Shown here piece after piece: positions 51,714-61,700 of a DNA stretch of 64,000 nt. The DNA comes from UBA4479 sp965216765 (lineage in GTDB: Bacteria > Pseudomonadota > Alphaproteobacteria > Rhodospirillales > Casp-alpha2). Each line of letters begins with the position of its first letter. Position 1 is the first letter of the stretch. The stretch lies in assembly GCA_965216765.1 (NCBI GenBank), contig OZ244199.1, positions 2,418,001-2,482,000 of the forward strand, in the 5' to 3' direction. Below the pieces are notes generated by a model, which made no database searches, was not told the origin of the DNA, and was given only the letters and a program-made list of their open reading frames with translations. The translations under genes and the position numbers were made by a program.

Positions 51714-52052
51714 TTAAAGAGCTTCTGCGTCGGTCTCGCCGGTGCGGATCCGCACGGCTTTATCGACCGAGTACACGAAGATCTTGCCGTCACCGATTTT
51801 GCCGGTCATGGCCGTCTTCTGGACCGTTTCGACGACCTGTTCGACCAGATCTTCAACGCAAGCGATCTCGATTTTGACTTTAGGCAGGAAATTCACTTGA
51901 TATTCCGCCCCGCGATAGATCTCGGCTTGACCTTTTTGCCTTCCGAAACCTTTGACCTCGGATACGGTCATACCTTCGATCCCAAGAGGCGTAAGCGCTT
52001 CGCGCACCTCCTCGAGTTTGAAGGGCTTGATGACCGCCATGATCATTTTCAT
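51714..52052 (-). CDS. glnK: Nitrogen regulatory PII protein GlnK
   Basis: A 112-residue trimeric PII signal protein. The T-loop YRGAEYQVNFLPK carries the uridylylation Tyr 51, and MIMAVIKPFKLEEVREAL and TGKIGDGKIFVYSVDKAVRIRTGE are the A and B-C loop signatures. It reports 2-oxoglutarate and ATP/ADP levels, and controls AmtB beside it. The ATG at 52052 gives the PII N-terminus. Confidence 0.96.
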   Translation of the reverse strand: MKMIMAVIKPFKLEEVREALTPLGIEGMTVSEVKGFGRQKGQAEIYRGAEYQVNFLPKVKIEIACVEDLVEQVVETVQKTAMTGKIGDGKIFVYSVDKAVRIRTGETDAEAL

Positions 52053-52388
52053 TTTGCTCTCCTTCCGAATTCGTTCAAATGGCCACAAGGCGGCACAAAA
52101 AACCGCCATGCGGCCACTCTGGCGAGTAGTGAGGCCCGAGGGGCCGCGCCCTATTCCTTTCAAGGTCCATGCCAACTTGGTCTATTAAATAAAGCCCTTT
52201 TATTTCAACGTATTATTGGAACCAGGTCCGGCAAGAAAGACGAGACGTGCCATATTCTCGTCAATTTTGTGATTAATTTTTAGTCATGTTTAAAAATTAG
52301 ACACTTGATAAGCATGTAAATTGCGGCTGGACAGACGCGGCATGCAGGGGCACCTAAGATACAGGGTCAAAGATCGGGAACGACGCAA
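52053..52388. other. Intergenic region between glnK and the UbiH-family gene
   Basis: These 336 bases between divergent genes hold no credible gene and should contain two promoters. A sigma-54-like element reads TGGCATG, four bases, TTGAA on the minus strand (52159-52174), 107 bases before glnK, but lacks the essential GC at -12. The right half is AT-rich. No riboswitch or repeat is seen. Confidence 0.4.
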
Positions 52389-53609
52389 ATGACGATCGAT
52401 TGCGACATTCTGATAGTGGGTGGTGGTCTTGTCGGCGGGGTTGCCGCCCGGGCGCTGGCGGGTGCTGGGTTCGAGGTGACAGTTGTCGACGGCAGCCCGC
52501 CGGACGAAGCGACGAATGCCACCTTTGACGGTCGTGCGTCGGCTATCGCTGCAGCATCCCGACGTTTTCTGTCGAATATCAATATCTGGCCGCATCTGGA
52601 ACCGGAAGTCGCCCCGATCCTAGAGATACGTGTCGCCGACGGCGCATCGCCTTTGTTTCTTCATTACGATCACGAAGACGTGGGTGAAGGGCCGCTGGGG
52701 TATCTGACGGAGAATCGTTATATCCGGGCAGCGATCCAAGCCGCCAATCGGGACGTGCCCGGTATCACCGTGATCCAGCCAATGCGAGTCGACAGCCTGG
52801 AACGTATGCCCGGTGGCGTGACGGCAACACTCGCCGACGGCCGGCAGCTGTCCGCGCGGCTCGCCGTTGCGGCCGATGGCCGCGGGTCATCGATCCGCGA
52901 CGCTGCCGGGATTCGGGTCACGTCTTGGCGCTATCCGCAGCAGGCCATTGTCTGCACCGTTGATCATGAAAAGCCACACGGCTTTGTGGCGCACGAACAT
53001 TTTTTGCCGGCGGGGCCGTTCGCGATCCTGCCGCTCAAGGGCACGCCCGAACGCCCGGCCTGCCGCTCGTCGATTGTTTGGACCGAGCGCGCTGAGCATG
53101 CCGAAGCCTTGGTCGCCCTGCCCGATGACGCCTTTCTCGCGGAACTCGCCAAGCGTTTCGGGGATTTCATGGGGGAGATCTCGGTTACCGGCCCGCGGTT
53201 CTGCCATCCGCTTGGATTGCAATTCGCCGAAACCTCCGTCGCCGACCGGTTGGTGGTCGTCGGCGACGCCGATCACGGCATGCACCCAATTGCCGGGCAG
53301 GGTCTGAACATGGGTTACCGTGATATTGCCGCGCTGCTGGATGTGCTCGGCGAGGCGCGAAGGTTGGGTCTGGACATCGGCGGTGCATCGACATTGGAGC
53401 GCTACAAACGTTGGCGCCGCTTCGACAACACAATGATGCTGGCAGTTACCGACGGCTTGAACAGGTTGTTTTCCAACGATATCGCCCCGATCCGGGTGGC
53501 GCGCGACCTTGGTCTGGCCGCCGTCGACAAAATGCCGCCGCTCAAGAAGGTACTAATGCGCTCGGCAATGGGCCTGATGGGTGACCTGCCGACGCTTATG
53601 CGCCGCTAG
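52389..53609 (+). CDS. UbiH/UbiF/Coq6-family FAD-dependent hydroxylase
   Basis: A 406-residue flavoprotein monooxygenase of the ubiquinone-hydroxylase family. The FAD-binding loop is ILIVGGGLVGGVAARAL (residues 7-23), and the second flavin motif is GDADHGMHPIAGQGLNMGYRD near 294-314; the usual Ala in GDAAH is Asp here. Which ring position of the ubiquinone precursor it hydroxylates cannot be told from sequence. It is convergent with the DUF971 gene, with 3 bases between. Confidence 0.92.
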   Translation: MTIDCDILIVGGGLVGGVAARALAGAGFEVTVVDGSPPDEATNATFDGRASAIAAASRRFLSNINIWPHLEPEVAPILEIRVADGASPLFLHYDHEDVGEGPLGYLTENRYIRAAIQAANRDVPGITVIQPMRVDSLERMPGGVTATLADGRQLSARLAVAADGRGSSIRDAAGIRVTSWRYPQQAIVCTVDHEKPHGFVAHEHFLPAGPFAILPLKGTPERPACRSSIVWTERAEHAEALVALPDDAFLAELAKRFGDFMGEISVTGPRFCHPLGLQFAETSVADRLVVVGDADHGMHPIAGQGLNMGYRDIAALLDVLGEARRLGLDIGGASTLERYKRWRRFDNTMMLAVTDGLNRLFSNDIAPIRVARDLGLAAVDKMPPLKKVLMRSAMGLMGDLPTLMRR

Positions 53610-53612
53610 GCT

Positions 53613-53987
53613 TTAGGGGTCGCGGCTGAGGCCCTGCGCCGCCAGGGCATCCAGATAGCCCTGCCAGAGAACGTCTTGTTCCGATCCCAGGTCATAGAGG
53701 TAATCCCAAGAAAAAATACCGGTGTCGTGCAAGTCATCGAACTTGATGCGGATGGCGTATTTACCGACCGGCTCGAGCCCCATGATGCCAACGTGGCGAC
53801 GGCCCGGGACCGTTTTCTTTTGGTCCGGACTATGGCCCTGCACTTCCGCCGACGGGCTTTCCACCCGCAACAGTTCAGCAGGCAGGGCAAAGGTCTGACC
53901 GTCTTCGAAATCGATTTCGAGAACCTTCTCTTCGCGTTTTAGACGGATCTCGGTCGGTTTGTGTTTCTGTCGGAAATCTTGGCTCAT
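53613..53987 (-). CDS. DUF971 domain protein (gamma-butyrobetaine hydroxylase N-terminal-like)
   Basis: A 124-residue protein of the DUF971 family, related to the N-terminal domain of gamma-butyrobetaine hydroxylase. EKVLEIDFEDGQTFALPAELLRV and SWDYLYDLGSE are typical. Function of the stand-alone form is not settled. It starts inside the stop of the Trm112-like gene (one-base overlap) and ends its minus-strand operon. Confidence 0.88.
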   Translation of the reverse strand: MSQDFRQKHKPTEIRLKREEKVLEIDFEDGQTFALPAELLRVESPSAEVQGHSPDQKKTVPGRRHVGIMGLEPVGKYAIRIKFDDLHDTGIFSWDYLYDLGSEQDVLWQGYLDALAAQGLSRDP

Positions 53988-54181
53988 TATTTGGGCGTCT
54001 CCTCATCCAACCGCCGGGCGGCATCGACCAACATGATCGGAATGCCGTCACGGATCGGAAACGCGAGTCCGGCCTTCTCGCTGATCAGTTCATGGGCGTC
54101 GCGGTCATACCGAAGTCCGGTCTTGGTGACCGGGCAGACCAGAATCTCCAGCAGCTTCGGATCGACATCGGATGCATTCAT
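53987..54181 (-). CDS. Trm112/UPF0434 family protein
   Basis: A 64-residue small protein. The conserved start (VDPKLLEILVCPVTK) and the segment GLAFPIRDGIPIMLVDAARRL identify it. The bacterial relatives of Trm112 are thought to partner with methyltransferases. The ATG at 54181 gives the known family start. It lies 10 bases after the LON-domain gene. Confidence 0.88.
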   Translation of the reverse strand: MNASDVDPKLLEILVCPVTKTGLRYDRDAHELISEKAGLAFPIRDGIPIMLVDAARRLDEETPK

Positions 54182-54191
54182 GTCCAGTTTC

Positions 54192-54869
54192 CTACTGTCG
54201 CGTATCAGTCGGCGGCGTTGATCCGCCATGGGCGGCGAACCGGAAAAGCTCCAACAGGAACGCGGCTCTGTCCGCAACACCTTCACATTCCAGCAACGCC
54301 TGCTTTTCCTGTGGTTCGAACGGACAAGACATTGCCAAGGTGTTGACGAGCACGGCGTCCGGCGCTGCGGCGATGGCGTCCTTGTCGGCGGAAATGCCGC
54401 GCACGTCGAAGTAGGCTTCCATAGCTTCAATCAGCTTGGCCTTGTCGAGAATATTGCCGGATAGCATCGCATCGATGTCATCTTTGTATGATGCGTAGTC
54501 GGGTGCGACACGACGATAGCCGTTTATGGGTTCCAGTTCGCTCAGCACGCGAAAGCGCTGACGTCCGGTCAGCGTAATCATATAGCGACCGTCATCGGTT
54601 TCGGAAAACTGAGTCAGGCGTCCTGCGCAACCGATGTCGCAAAGCCCGACGTCTTCCGGCACCAGGTGTTCGGTGACGCTGTGTGACGGCTGTATCATGC
54701 CGATAATCCGGTCATTGCGGAGCGCATCGTCAATCATATTCAGATAACGCGGCTCAAAAATATTCAGGGGCAGCTGCGTGCCCGGCAGCAATAAGACGCC
54801 GGGCAGCGGAAACACGGGCAGCACCGACGGTAGTTCGGCGTGAGACGGCGAGCGCCGCGTTTCGGACAC
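54192..54869 (-). CDS. LON peptidase substrate-binding-domain protein
   Basis: A 225-residue protein containing only the N-terminal (substrate-binding) domain of Lon, without ATPase or protease. LPVFPLPGVLLLPGTQLPLNIFEPRYLNM and CAGRLTQFSETDDGRYMITLTGRQRFRV are its signatures. I prefer the GTG at 54869, which has GGAAGG 8 bases upstream; a TTG 6 bases earlier has poor spacing. It lies 15 bases after cnoX. Confidence 0.92.
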   Translation of the reverse strand: MSETRRSPSHAELPSVLPVFPLPGVLLLPGTQLPLNIFEPRYLNMIDDALRNDRIIGMIQPSHSVTEHLVPEDVGLCDIGCAGRLTQFSETDDGRYMITLTGRQRFRVLSELEPINGYRRVAPDYASYKDDIDAMLSGNILDKAKLIEAMEAYFDVRGISADKDAIAAAPDAVLVNTLAMSCPFEPQEKQALLECEGVADRAAFLLELFRFAAHGGSTPPTDTRQ

Positions 54870-54884
54870 GGCCAAGCCCTTCCG

Positions 54885-55922
<1,038 letters not shown>

Positions 55923-56158
55923 GTCATCCTCCAAGCCGTTTTCTATACGGCGCGTTTGATTCGTTTGGGTTGACTCGTTGGCCTATAAATGGCGGACAGA
56001 AGCCAACTCGGCAAGGGGGCTGGGCGCTTTTAGGTCTAGAGAACCGTCTCTTTGGGGTCCGAGAACACTCATTAAAAATCCGTGACTTCGCTCTTGAAAT
56101 CAATGCGGCGATGCGTATTATCCCCTCTCCCTTCTAGGGGGAACCTCTTACCCAGGAT

Positions 56159-56233
56159 GCGGGCGTAGCTCAGGGGTAGAGCGCAACCTTGCCAAGGTTG
56201 ATGTCGTGAGTTCGAATCTCATCGCCCGCTCCA
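56159..56233 (+). tRNA. tRNA-Gly (GCC anticodon)
   Basis: The cloverleaf folds fully: the acceptor stem GCGGGCG pairs with CGCCCGC, the D-arm has AGCTCAGGGGTAGAGC, the anticodon stem CAACC pairs with GGTTG around the loop TTGCCAA with GCC at 56191-56193, and the T-arm contains TTCGAAT. The 3' CCA is encoded. No other tRNA is near. Confidence 0.97.
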
Positions 56234-56417
56234 TTCTTTCCAAAATACAAATCATGTTGTGATATTGGGCTTGGTTGTGGAAAACCGGCGTCTTGCCAGC
56301 TATGGTGTAGTTCGCGCCGGATCGATTGTTTAATTTTTGCCGCGAATATAGACGCACCGTCTATCGGTTTGATTGAACAAGGTCGTAAGAGGGACTGATA
56401 AAGGGGAACTGGGGTCA

Positions 56418-56861
56418 ATGACTCGTATCGTTGGGGCTTTATCCGCCGCACTTATTGTCACTTTGTTTGCGGCGATGGCCTCGGCCGCGCCGATTGGAAT
56501 CGTCAAGACCGTATCCGGTAAGGTCGAAATCGTCCGTGAAGGGAAGACTGTGGCGCCGGAAGTCGGCGCCGATGTTTTTCTCAACGATAACCTTACGACT
56601 GAAGACGAAAGCAGTATCGGTATCTCATTCAATGATTCGACTACCGTGAGCCTTGGTGCCGACAGTGAGTTGATCATCGATGACTTCATATACGAACCGG
56701 CGGAAAAAAATGTGTCCTTGGGTATGCAGATGCTAGGCGGAACGTTCACGTACCTCTCTGGCAAGATTGCATCGATAGATCCGGGGAAAGTGAACTTGAC
56801 GACACCGACGATGGTTATCGGTATTCGCGGGACCAAGTTCCTGCTCAAAGTCGCGAAATAA
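56418..56861 (+). CDS. FecR-domain secreted protein
   Basis: A 147-residue protein with a Sec signal peptide (about residues 1-23, ending AMASA) and a single FecR-type beta domain: VKTVSGKVEIVREGKTVAPEVG, then LTTEDESSIGISFNDSTTVSLGADSEL, ending IGIRGTKF. There is no anti-sigma helix or TonB-dependent partner, so this is not an iron-dicitrate FecR regulator. It is followed 25 bases later by the OmpA-like gene, probably in one operon, and a related domain occurs in the RTX protein at the other end of the window. Confidence 0.85.
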   Translation: MTRIVGALSAALIVTLFAAMASAAPIGIVKTVSGKVEIVREGKTVAPEVGADVFLNDNLTTEDESSIGISFNDSTTVSLGADSELIIDDFIYEPAEKNVSLGMQMLGGTFTYLSGKIASIDPGKVNLTTPTMVIGIRGTKFLLKVAK

Positions 56862-56886
56862 CGGTCGCGGACGGAGACAGAATATT

Positions 56887-57483
56887 ATGTTGGAAATATT
56901 CGCCGGTGCAGTCTTGCTGTTTTTTGGCTGGGCACTGGATCAAGAACCGGACAATTTGATCGTTCTACAGGCTGATCCCAACGGAGAGGTCGGCGCTCTA
57001 GTCGTGACCACGACGGAGGGTTCGCAGGTACTCGATACACTCAACGCTGGCGTGGCGGTCTCAAGGTCGGGTCAGCTCGGCAACGTGCAAACTTACTCTG
57101 ATGACGAACTGCAGAGATTCTTCTCATCGGCTCTCGCTGCGCAGCCGCCCGCCCCCAAAAGTTACCTGCTGTACTTTGATACCGGGGCCAGCGAATTGAA
57201 TGCCGCCGCCCGCGCAACATTTGCAGATGCTCTCGCTGATATCGCTGAACGTCAATTGGTTCGGGTCGCCGTGATTGGTCATACCGACCGGGTCGGCAGC
57301 GCCGAGGTGAATGCCCGTTTGGCGTTGGAGCGCGCCGAGCAGGTACGTACGCTGTTGCTGGACGAAGGCGTTCTGCAGGATGCCGTGACAGCAGTATCGC
57401 ATGGCGAAAACGATACCCTTGTGCCGACCGACGATGGCGTTGCCGAGCCGCGGAACCGGCGGGTCGAAATATTGGTTCGTTAA
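56887..57483 (+). CDS. OmpA-family peptidoglycan-associated protein
   Basis: A 198-residue protein with one N-terminal hydrophobic segment (EIFAGAVLLFFGWAL) as anchor or signal, about 75 residues of linker, and a C-terminal OmpA-like domain from about 90: YLLYFDTGASELNAAARATF, then VIGHTDRVGSAEVNARLALERAEQV, which binds diaminopimelate in peptidoglycan. It is preceded by the FecR gene; the two may act at the outer membrane/peptidoglycan layer. Confidence 0.87.
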   Translation: MLEIFAGAVLLFFGWALDQEPDNLIVLQADPNGEVGALVVTTTEGSQVLDTLNAGVAVSRSGQLGNVQTYSDDELQRFFSSALAAQPPAPKSYLLYFDTGASELNAAARATFADALADIAERQLVRVAVIGHTDRVGSAEVNARLALERAEQVRTLLLDEGVLQDAVTAVSHGENDTLVPTDDGVAEPRNRRVEILVR

Positions 57484-57680
57484 TTGCGCGTGCATTTGCG
57501 CCTTAGACTGGGGTGAAAGTACAAAGCTGGAAGACGTCATTAAGATCGAAACAGAGTAAATTCAGCGGAATTTGGAAAGCTTGTCCGTTGGCCCCATCAA
57601 GGGCCGTTTTCTCAGATAGTTTTTGATCCGTTGACGCGTAGCTGCTTCCTTAGCGCCTCGTTTCGCGCTAAGTAGTCTGC

Positions 57681-58694
57681 ATGAAGATTCCTTTCCTCTT
57701 TTGCCAAAACTTGGTGATATCGACACTTGTCGTCGGCAGTCTTGCTATGCCGGTTCAAGCCGGGACCTGGACGGTCAATGTCGAGAACGACCGCATCGCC
57801 AATACCGACCGGCATTACACCAACGGTTTTCGGGTGGGATGGGTTTCGGACGCCGAGGACGGCAACGACTTTCCGATCATTCGTGAAACCCTGCAGATGC
57901 TGTATCCGTTGGCGACGGTGCGTGAAGGACGGCTTGGACTGGAACTCGGCCATAATATGTACACCCCGTCCGACACCGAGACGCGGTCGTTGATCGCCGA
58001 CGACCGTCCTTATGCCGGCTGGCTTTACGGGTCGGCGTCTCTCTATGCGGAGACCGCGAAGGGATTTTTCAAGCCCTATGATGAGACCCTAGATTCAGTC
58101 GCCATCGAGATTGGCGTGGTCGGTCCGAGTGCGCTCGGCAAGCAGGTACAGAACGAGTATCACAAACTGATTAACGTCGAGACTTCCAAAGGTTGGGCAA
58201 ACCAGCTCAAGGACGAGCCGGGAATAAATTTCATCGGCGAACGAAAGTACCGCCACGCGCCGATCCGTTTCGCAGGCTTAGAGATGGATGCGATCCCGCA
58301 TATCGGCGCGTCACTTGGCAACGTTTATACGCACATCAACGGCGGCGCGACGTTTCGCATCGGGCAGCAACTCGATATCGACTATGGCCCGCCGCTGATC
58401 CGCCCGAGCCTGACGGGCTTTGGCGCCATCAAAGATGTCGACGGGTTGGCGTGGTATGCTTTTGCCGGCGTCGATGGACGGTGGGTCCTGCAGAATATTT
58501 TCCTCGACGGAAATACCTTCCGCGACAGCCACAGTGTCGACAAAGAGCCTTTGGTCGGTGACTTCGTGGCGGGGGTCGCTTTCGTCTATAGCAATGCGCG
58601 GATCGCTTTCACTCATGTCATGCGGACGCGTGAATACGAGGGCCAGGACGAAGCCGACCGGTTCGGTGCCATCAGTGTTTCGCTGAAGTTCTGA
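57681..58694 (+). CDS. LpxR-like lipid A deacylase family protein (DUF2219)
   Basis: A 337-residue predicted outer-membrane beta-barrel enzyme with a signal peptide of about 27 residues. The Asn-Asp-Thr catalytic pattern of LpxR appears as ENDRIANTDRHYTNGF near the mature start, and VGPSALGKQVQNEYHKLI contains the expected His. LpxR removes the 3'-acyloxyacyl chain of lipid A. Whether lipid A is the real substrate is not shown. It is 197 bases after the OmpA-like gene. Confidence 0.88.
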   Translation: MKIPFLFCQNLVISTLVVGSLAMPVQAGTWTVNVENDRIANTDRHYTNGFRVGWVSDAEDGNDFPIIRETLQMLYPLATVREGRLGLELGHNMYTPSDTETRSLIADDRPYAGWLYGSASLYAETAKGFFKPYDETLDSVAIEIGVVGPSALGKQVQNEYHKLINVETSKGWANQLKDEPGINFIGERKYRHAPIRFAGLEMDAIPHIGASLGNVYTHINGGATFRIGQQLDIDYGPPLIRPSLTGFGAIKDVDGLAWYAFAGVDGRWVLQNIFLDGNTFRDSHSVDKEPLVGDFVAGVAFVYSNARIAFTHVMRTREYEGQDEADRFGAISVSLKF

Positions 58695-58795
58695 GATAGC
58701 CGTCGCCGAAGCGTCACTTCCCCTAACCCGGGTCCTGGGGTAGCCTTCCCATAAGCACGCGTCGTAAAGCGCGGGACAAACTGAGGGAGGCGGAA

Positions 58796-61700
58796 ATGGC
58801 GACAAAATCCAAAGTAAGCGATGGGTATCTATCATCCATGCGACGCGCGATAGCCGGGGCGGCCAAGGGTGCCGCGGGAAAGCGGCTTAAGGCGTTTGCG
58901 GAGACATACTTCGCCCAAATTCCGCCGGAAGAGCTTGCCGGTCTGAGCGGCCCGGACCTCGCGGCGATGGTGAAATCTCATCTCAAGACCGGAGCTGTGC
59001 GGAAACGCGGCAAGACGATTGTTCGCGCCTATACGCCGGAGCCGAAGCGTGATGGTTGGGCGTCTAATCACAGCGTGATCGAAATCGTCACCGACGACAT
59101 GCCGTTTCTGGTCGATTCCGTCTCGGCCGAGCTGACCCGCCGTGAAGTGCCGATCCATTTAGTGATCCACCCCATTTACCAGGTCGTGCGTAACAAGTCA
59201 GGCGCGATCACCGGGTTCCTGGAGCGCGGGCACGCGCATCCGGAAGCGCGGGCCGAGAGCTTCATGCACTTCCATATCACACAGCAAACGGCGGAGGATT
59301 TGGTTGAGATCGCGTTCGCGCTCACCGAAGCGCTGAAGGACGTGCGCGCCGCTGTCGAGGACTGGCGGCCGATGCGTGAACGCATGGAAGAGATTATTGA
59401 CGATCTGGCGGTAACGCCGAAGGGCGTCGCCGAGGAGGAATCCGAAGAGATCCGCGAGCTGCTGCGCTGGTTCCACGACAATCACTACACCTTCCTTGGG
59501 TTCCGCGAGTATAAGATTTCAGCGAGCGGAAAGAAGAAACAGATCTCTGTCGTACGGGATTCCGGCTTGGGTGTCTTGCGTGATCCGGCACTAAGCGTGC
59601 TCGAAGATGAGTCCGGCAGCGGCTCGGAGGCGGCGGACCTGATGGGCCGTCAGCATTTACTGACGATTACGAAGACAAGCGAACGATCAACGGTGCACCG
59701 CGCCGTGCACATGGATGCAATCGCCGTCAGCCGTTACGACGCCAAGGGGCGTATCGTCGGCCAGTGCCTGTTCGTCGGCTTGTTCACGTCGGTCGCCTAT
59801 AACCTGTCGCCCCGGAATATTCCGCTTTTGCGCCGCCGCATCCGTAATGTTCTCGATCGCGCCGGCTACACGCCGGAGAGTCATGACGGTAAGGCACTCT
59901 CCAACATTCTGGAATCTTATCCGCGCGACGAGTTGTTCCAGATCAGCGAAGACGATCTGTTCGATATTGCAACGGGCATCCTTAATTTGCAGGAGCGCCA
60001 GAGGGTGGCTCTGTTCGTGCGCGAAGACCCCTTCCGCCGATATCTCTCGTGTTTGGTATTTGTGCCGCGCGATAGATATGACACCGCCCTCCGTCGGCGC
60101 ATTCAGGAAATTCTCGCCACAGGTTTCAAGGGTCACGCGGCGGCGTTCTTTACACAGTTGGGGGATTCGCCGCTGGCGCGTCTGCACCTGATCATTACGT
60201 TGCCGGACCATAAGATCCCAAAGTTCGACCAAGATGTGCTGGAGGCGGAAATCGCCGAAGCAACGCGGTCGTGGGCTGACAAAATCCTTGAAGCGCTGGT
60301 CGCACGCGACGGCGAGGGCCCGGCGCATAGATTGTTCAATCGGTTCAAGGCGGCGTTCGGCCCGTCGTATCAGGCGCAATACGATACCGAAGAGGTTCTG
60401 TTCGATATCGATAAGATTGCCGAGATTTCGGCTACGGGTGGTATCGGTTTCAGTCTATATCGCCCGGCGGGGGCCGCCGAAGATACCGTCCGCTTTAAGC
60501 TGTACAGCCCCAATCAACAGATTCCCCTTTCGGATGTGTTGCCGGTCTTCGAACATATGGGGTTCAAGGTCAATTACGAAGCGGGCCCACACTCGGTCGA
60601 CGTTGCCGGCGATGGCTTTTCGCATTTGATCGTGCACGACTTCGGTTTGCAGTCCCGCGCCGGCAAAGCCATTCCGTTGGCGGAAATCCGTGAAAACTTC
60701 GAAGAGGCCTTTGCCCGCGTCTGGTACGGCGACGCCGAGAGTGACGGGTTTAACGCTCTGGTCATCGATGCCGGCTTGTCCTGGCGCGAGGTCGTTGTGC
60801 TGCGGGCATATTGCAAATACTTGCGACAGGTCGGCATCCCGTTTTCACAAACCTACATGGAGCAAACGCTTGTGCGGCACGCGCCGTTGGCACGCCTCAT
60901 CGGAGGCCTATTCCGGGCAATCTTCGATCCGCGCCCGGGCGGTAAGCGCCGGCCGCCGGAAAAGATCCGTAAGGAATTTATCGACCATTTGGAAGACGTC
61001 TCCAGCGCCGACGAAGACCGCATCCTGCGCCGTTTCTTGAATATCGTTGATGCGACATTGCGCACCAACTTCTTCCAGGCGACGGAAGACGGCGGACCAA
61101 AATCCTATGTCTCCTTCAAGATCGATTCCCGCAAAGTCCATGACATGCCTTTGCCTCGGCCGTTCCGGGAGATTTGGGTCTACAGTCCACGCTTCGAAGG
61201 CTTACACCTGCGGTTCGGATATGTGGCGCGCGGCGGCCTTCGCTGGTCGGACCGGCCGGAGGATTTCCGGACGGAGATTCTCGGACTCGTCAAAGCACAG
61301 CAGGTCAAGAACGCGGTTATCGTGCCGGTCGGCTCCAAGGGTGGTTTCGTCTGCAAGCAGCCGCCGCCGGCCGGTGGCCGAGACGCCTTCCTCGAAGAAG
61401 GGATCGCTTGCTACAAACTTTTCCTCTCAGGCCTGCTGGATATCACAGACAACATCGTCGGCGACTCGATTAAGAAACGCCCGAACGTCATTCGAATGGA
61501 CGACGACGACCCGTATCTTGTCGTTGCCGCGGACAAGGGGACGGCCACGTTCTCGGATATCGCCAACGGCGTATCAATGGACTACGGCCATTGGCTCGGC
61601 GATGCCTTCGCATCGGGCGGCAGCCAAGGCTATGATCACAAGAAAATGGGCATCACCGCGCGGGGTGCGTGGGAATCGGTCAAACGTCATTTCCGCGAAA

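Noticed and set aside
52159..52174. Sigma-54 promoter for glnK-amtB
   Set aside because: TGGCATG-N4-TTGAA has a good -24 but lacks the invariant GC at -12, so it is only mentioned as weak.
56159..58694. Genomic island integrated at tRNA-Gly
   Set aside because: No integrase, no direct repeat of the tRNA 3' end and no mobility gene was seen; the following genes look normal in base use.
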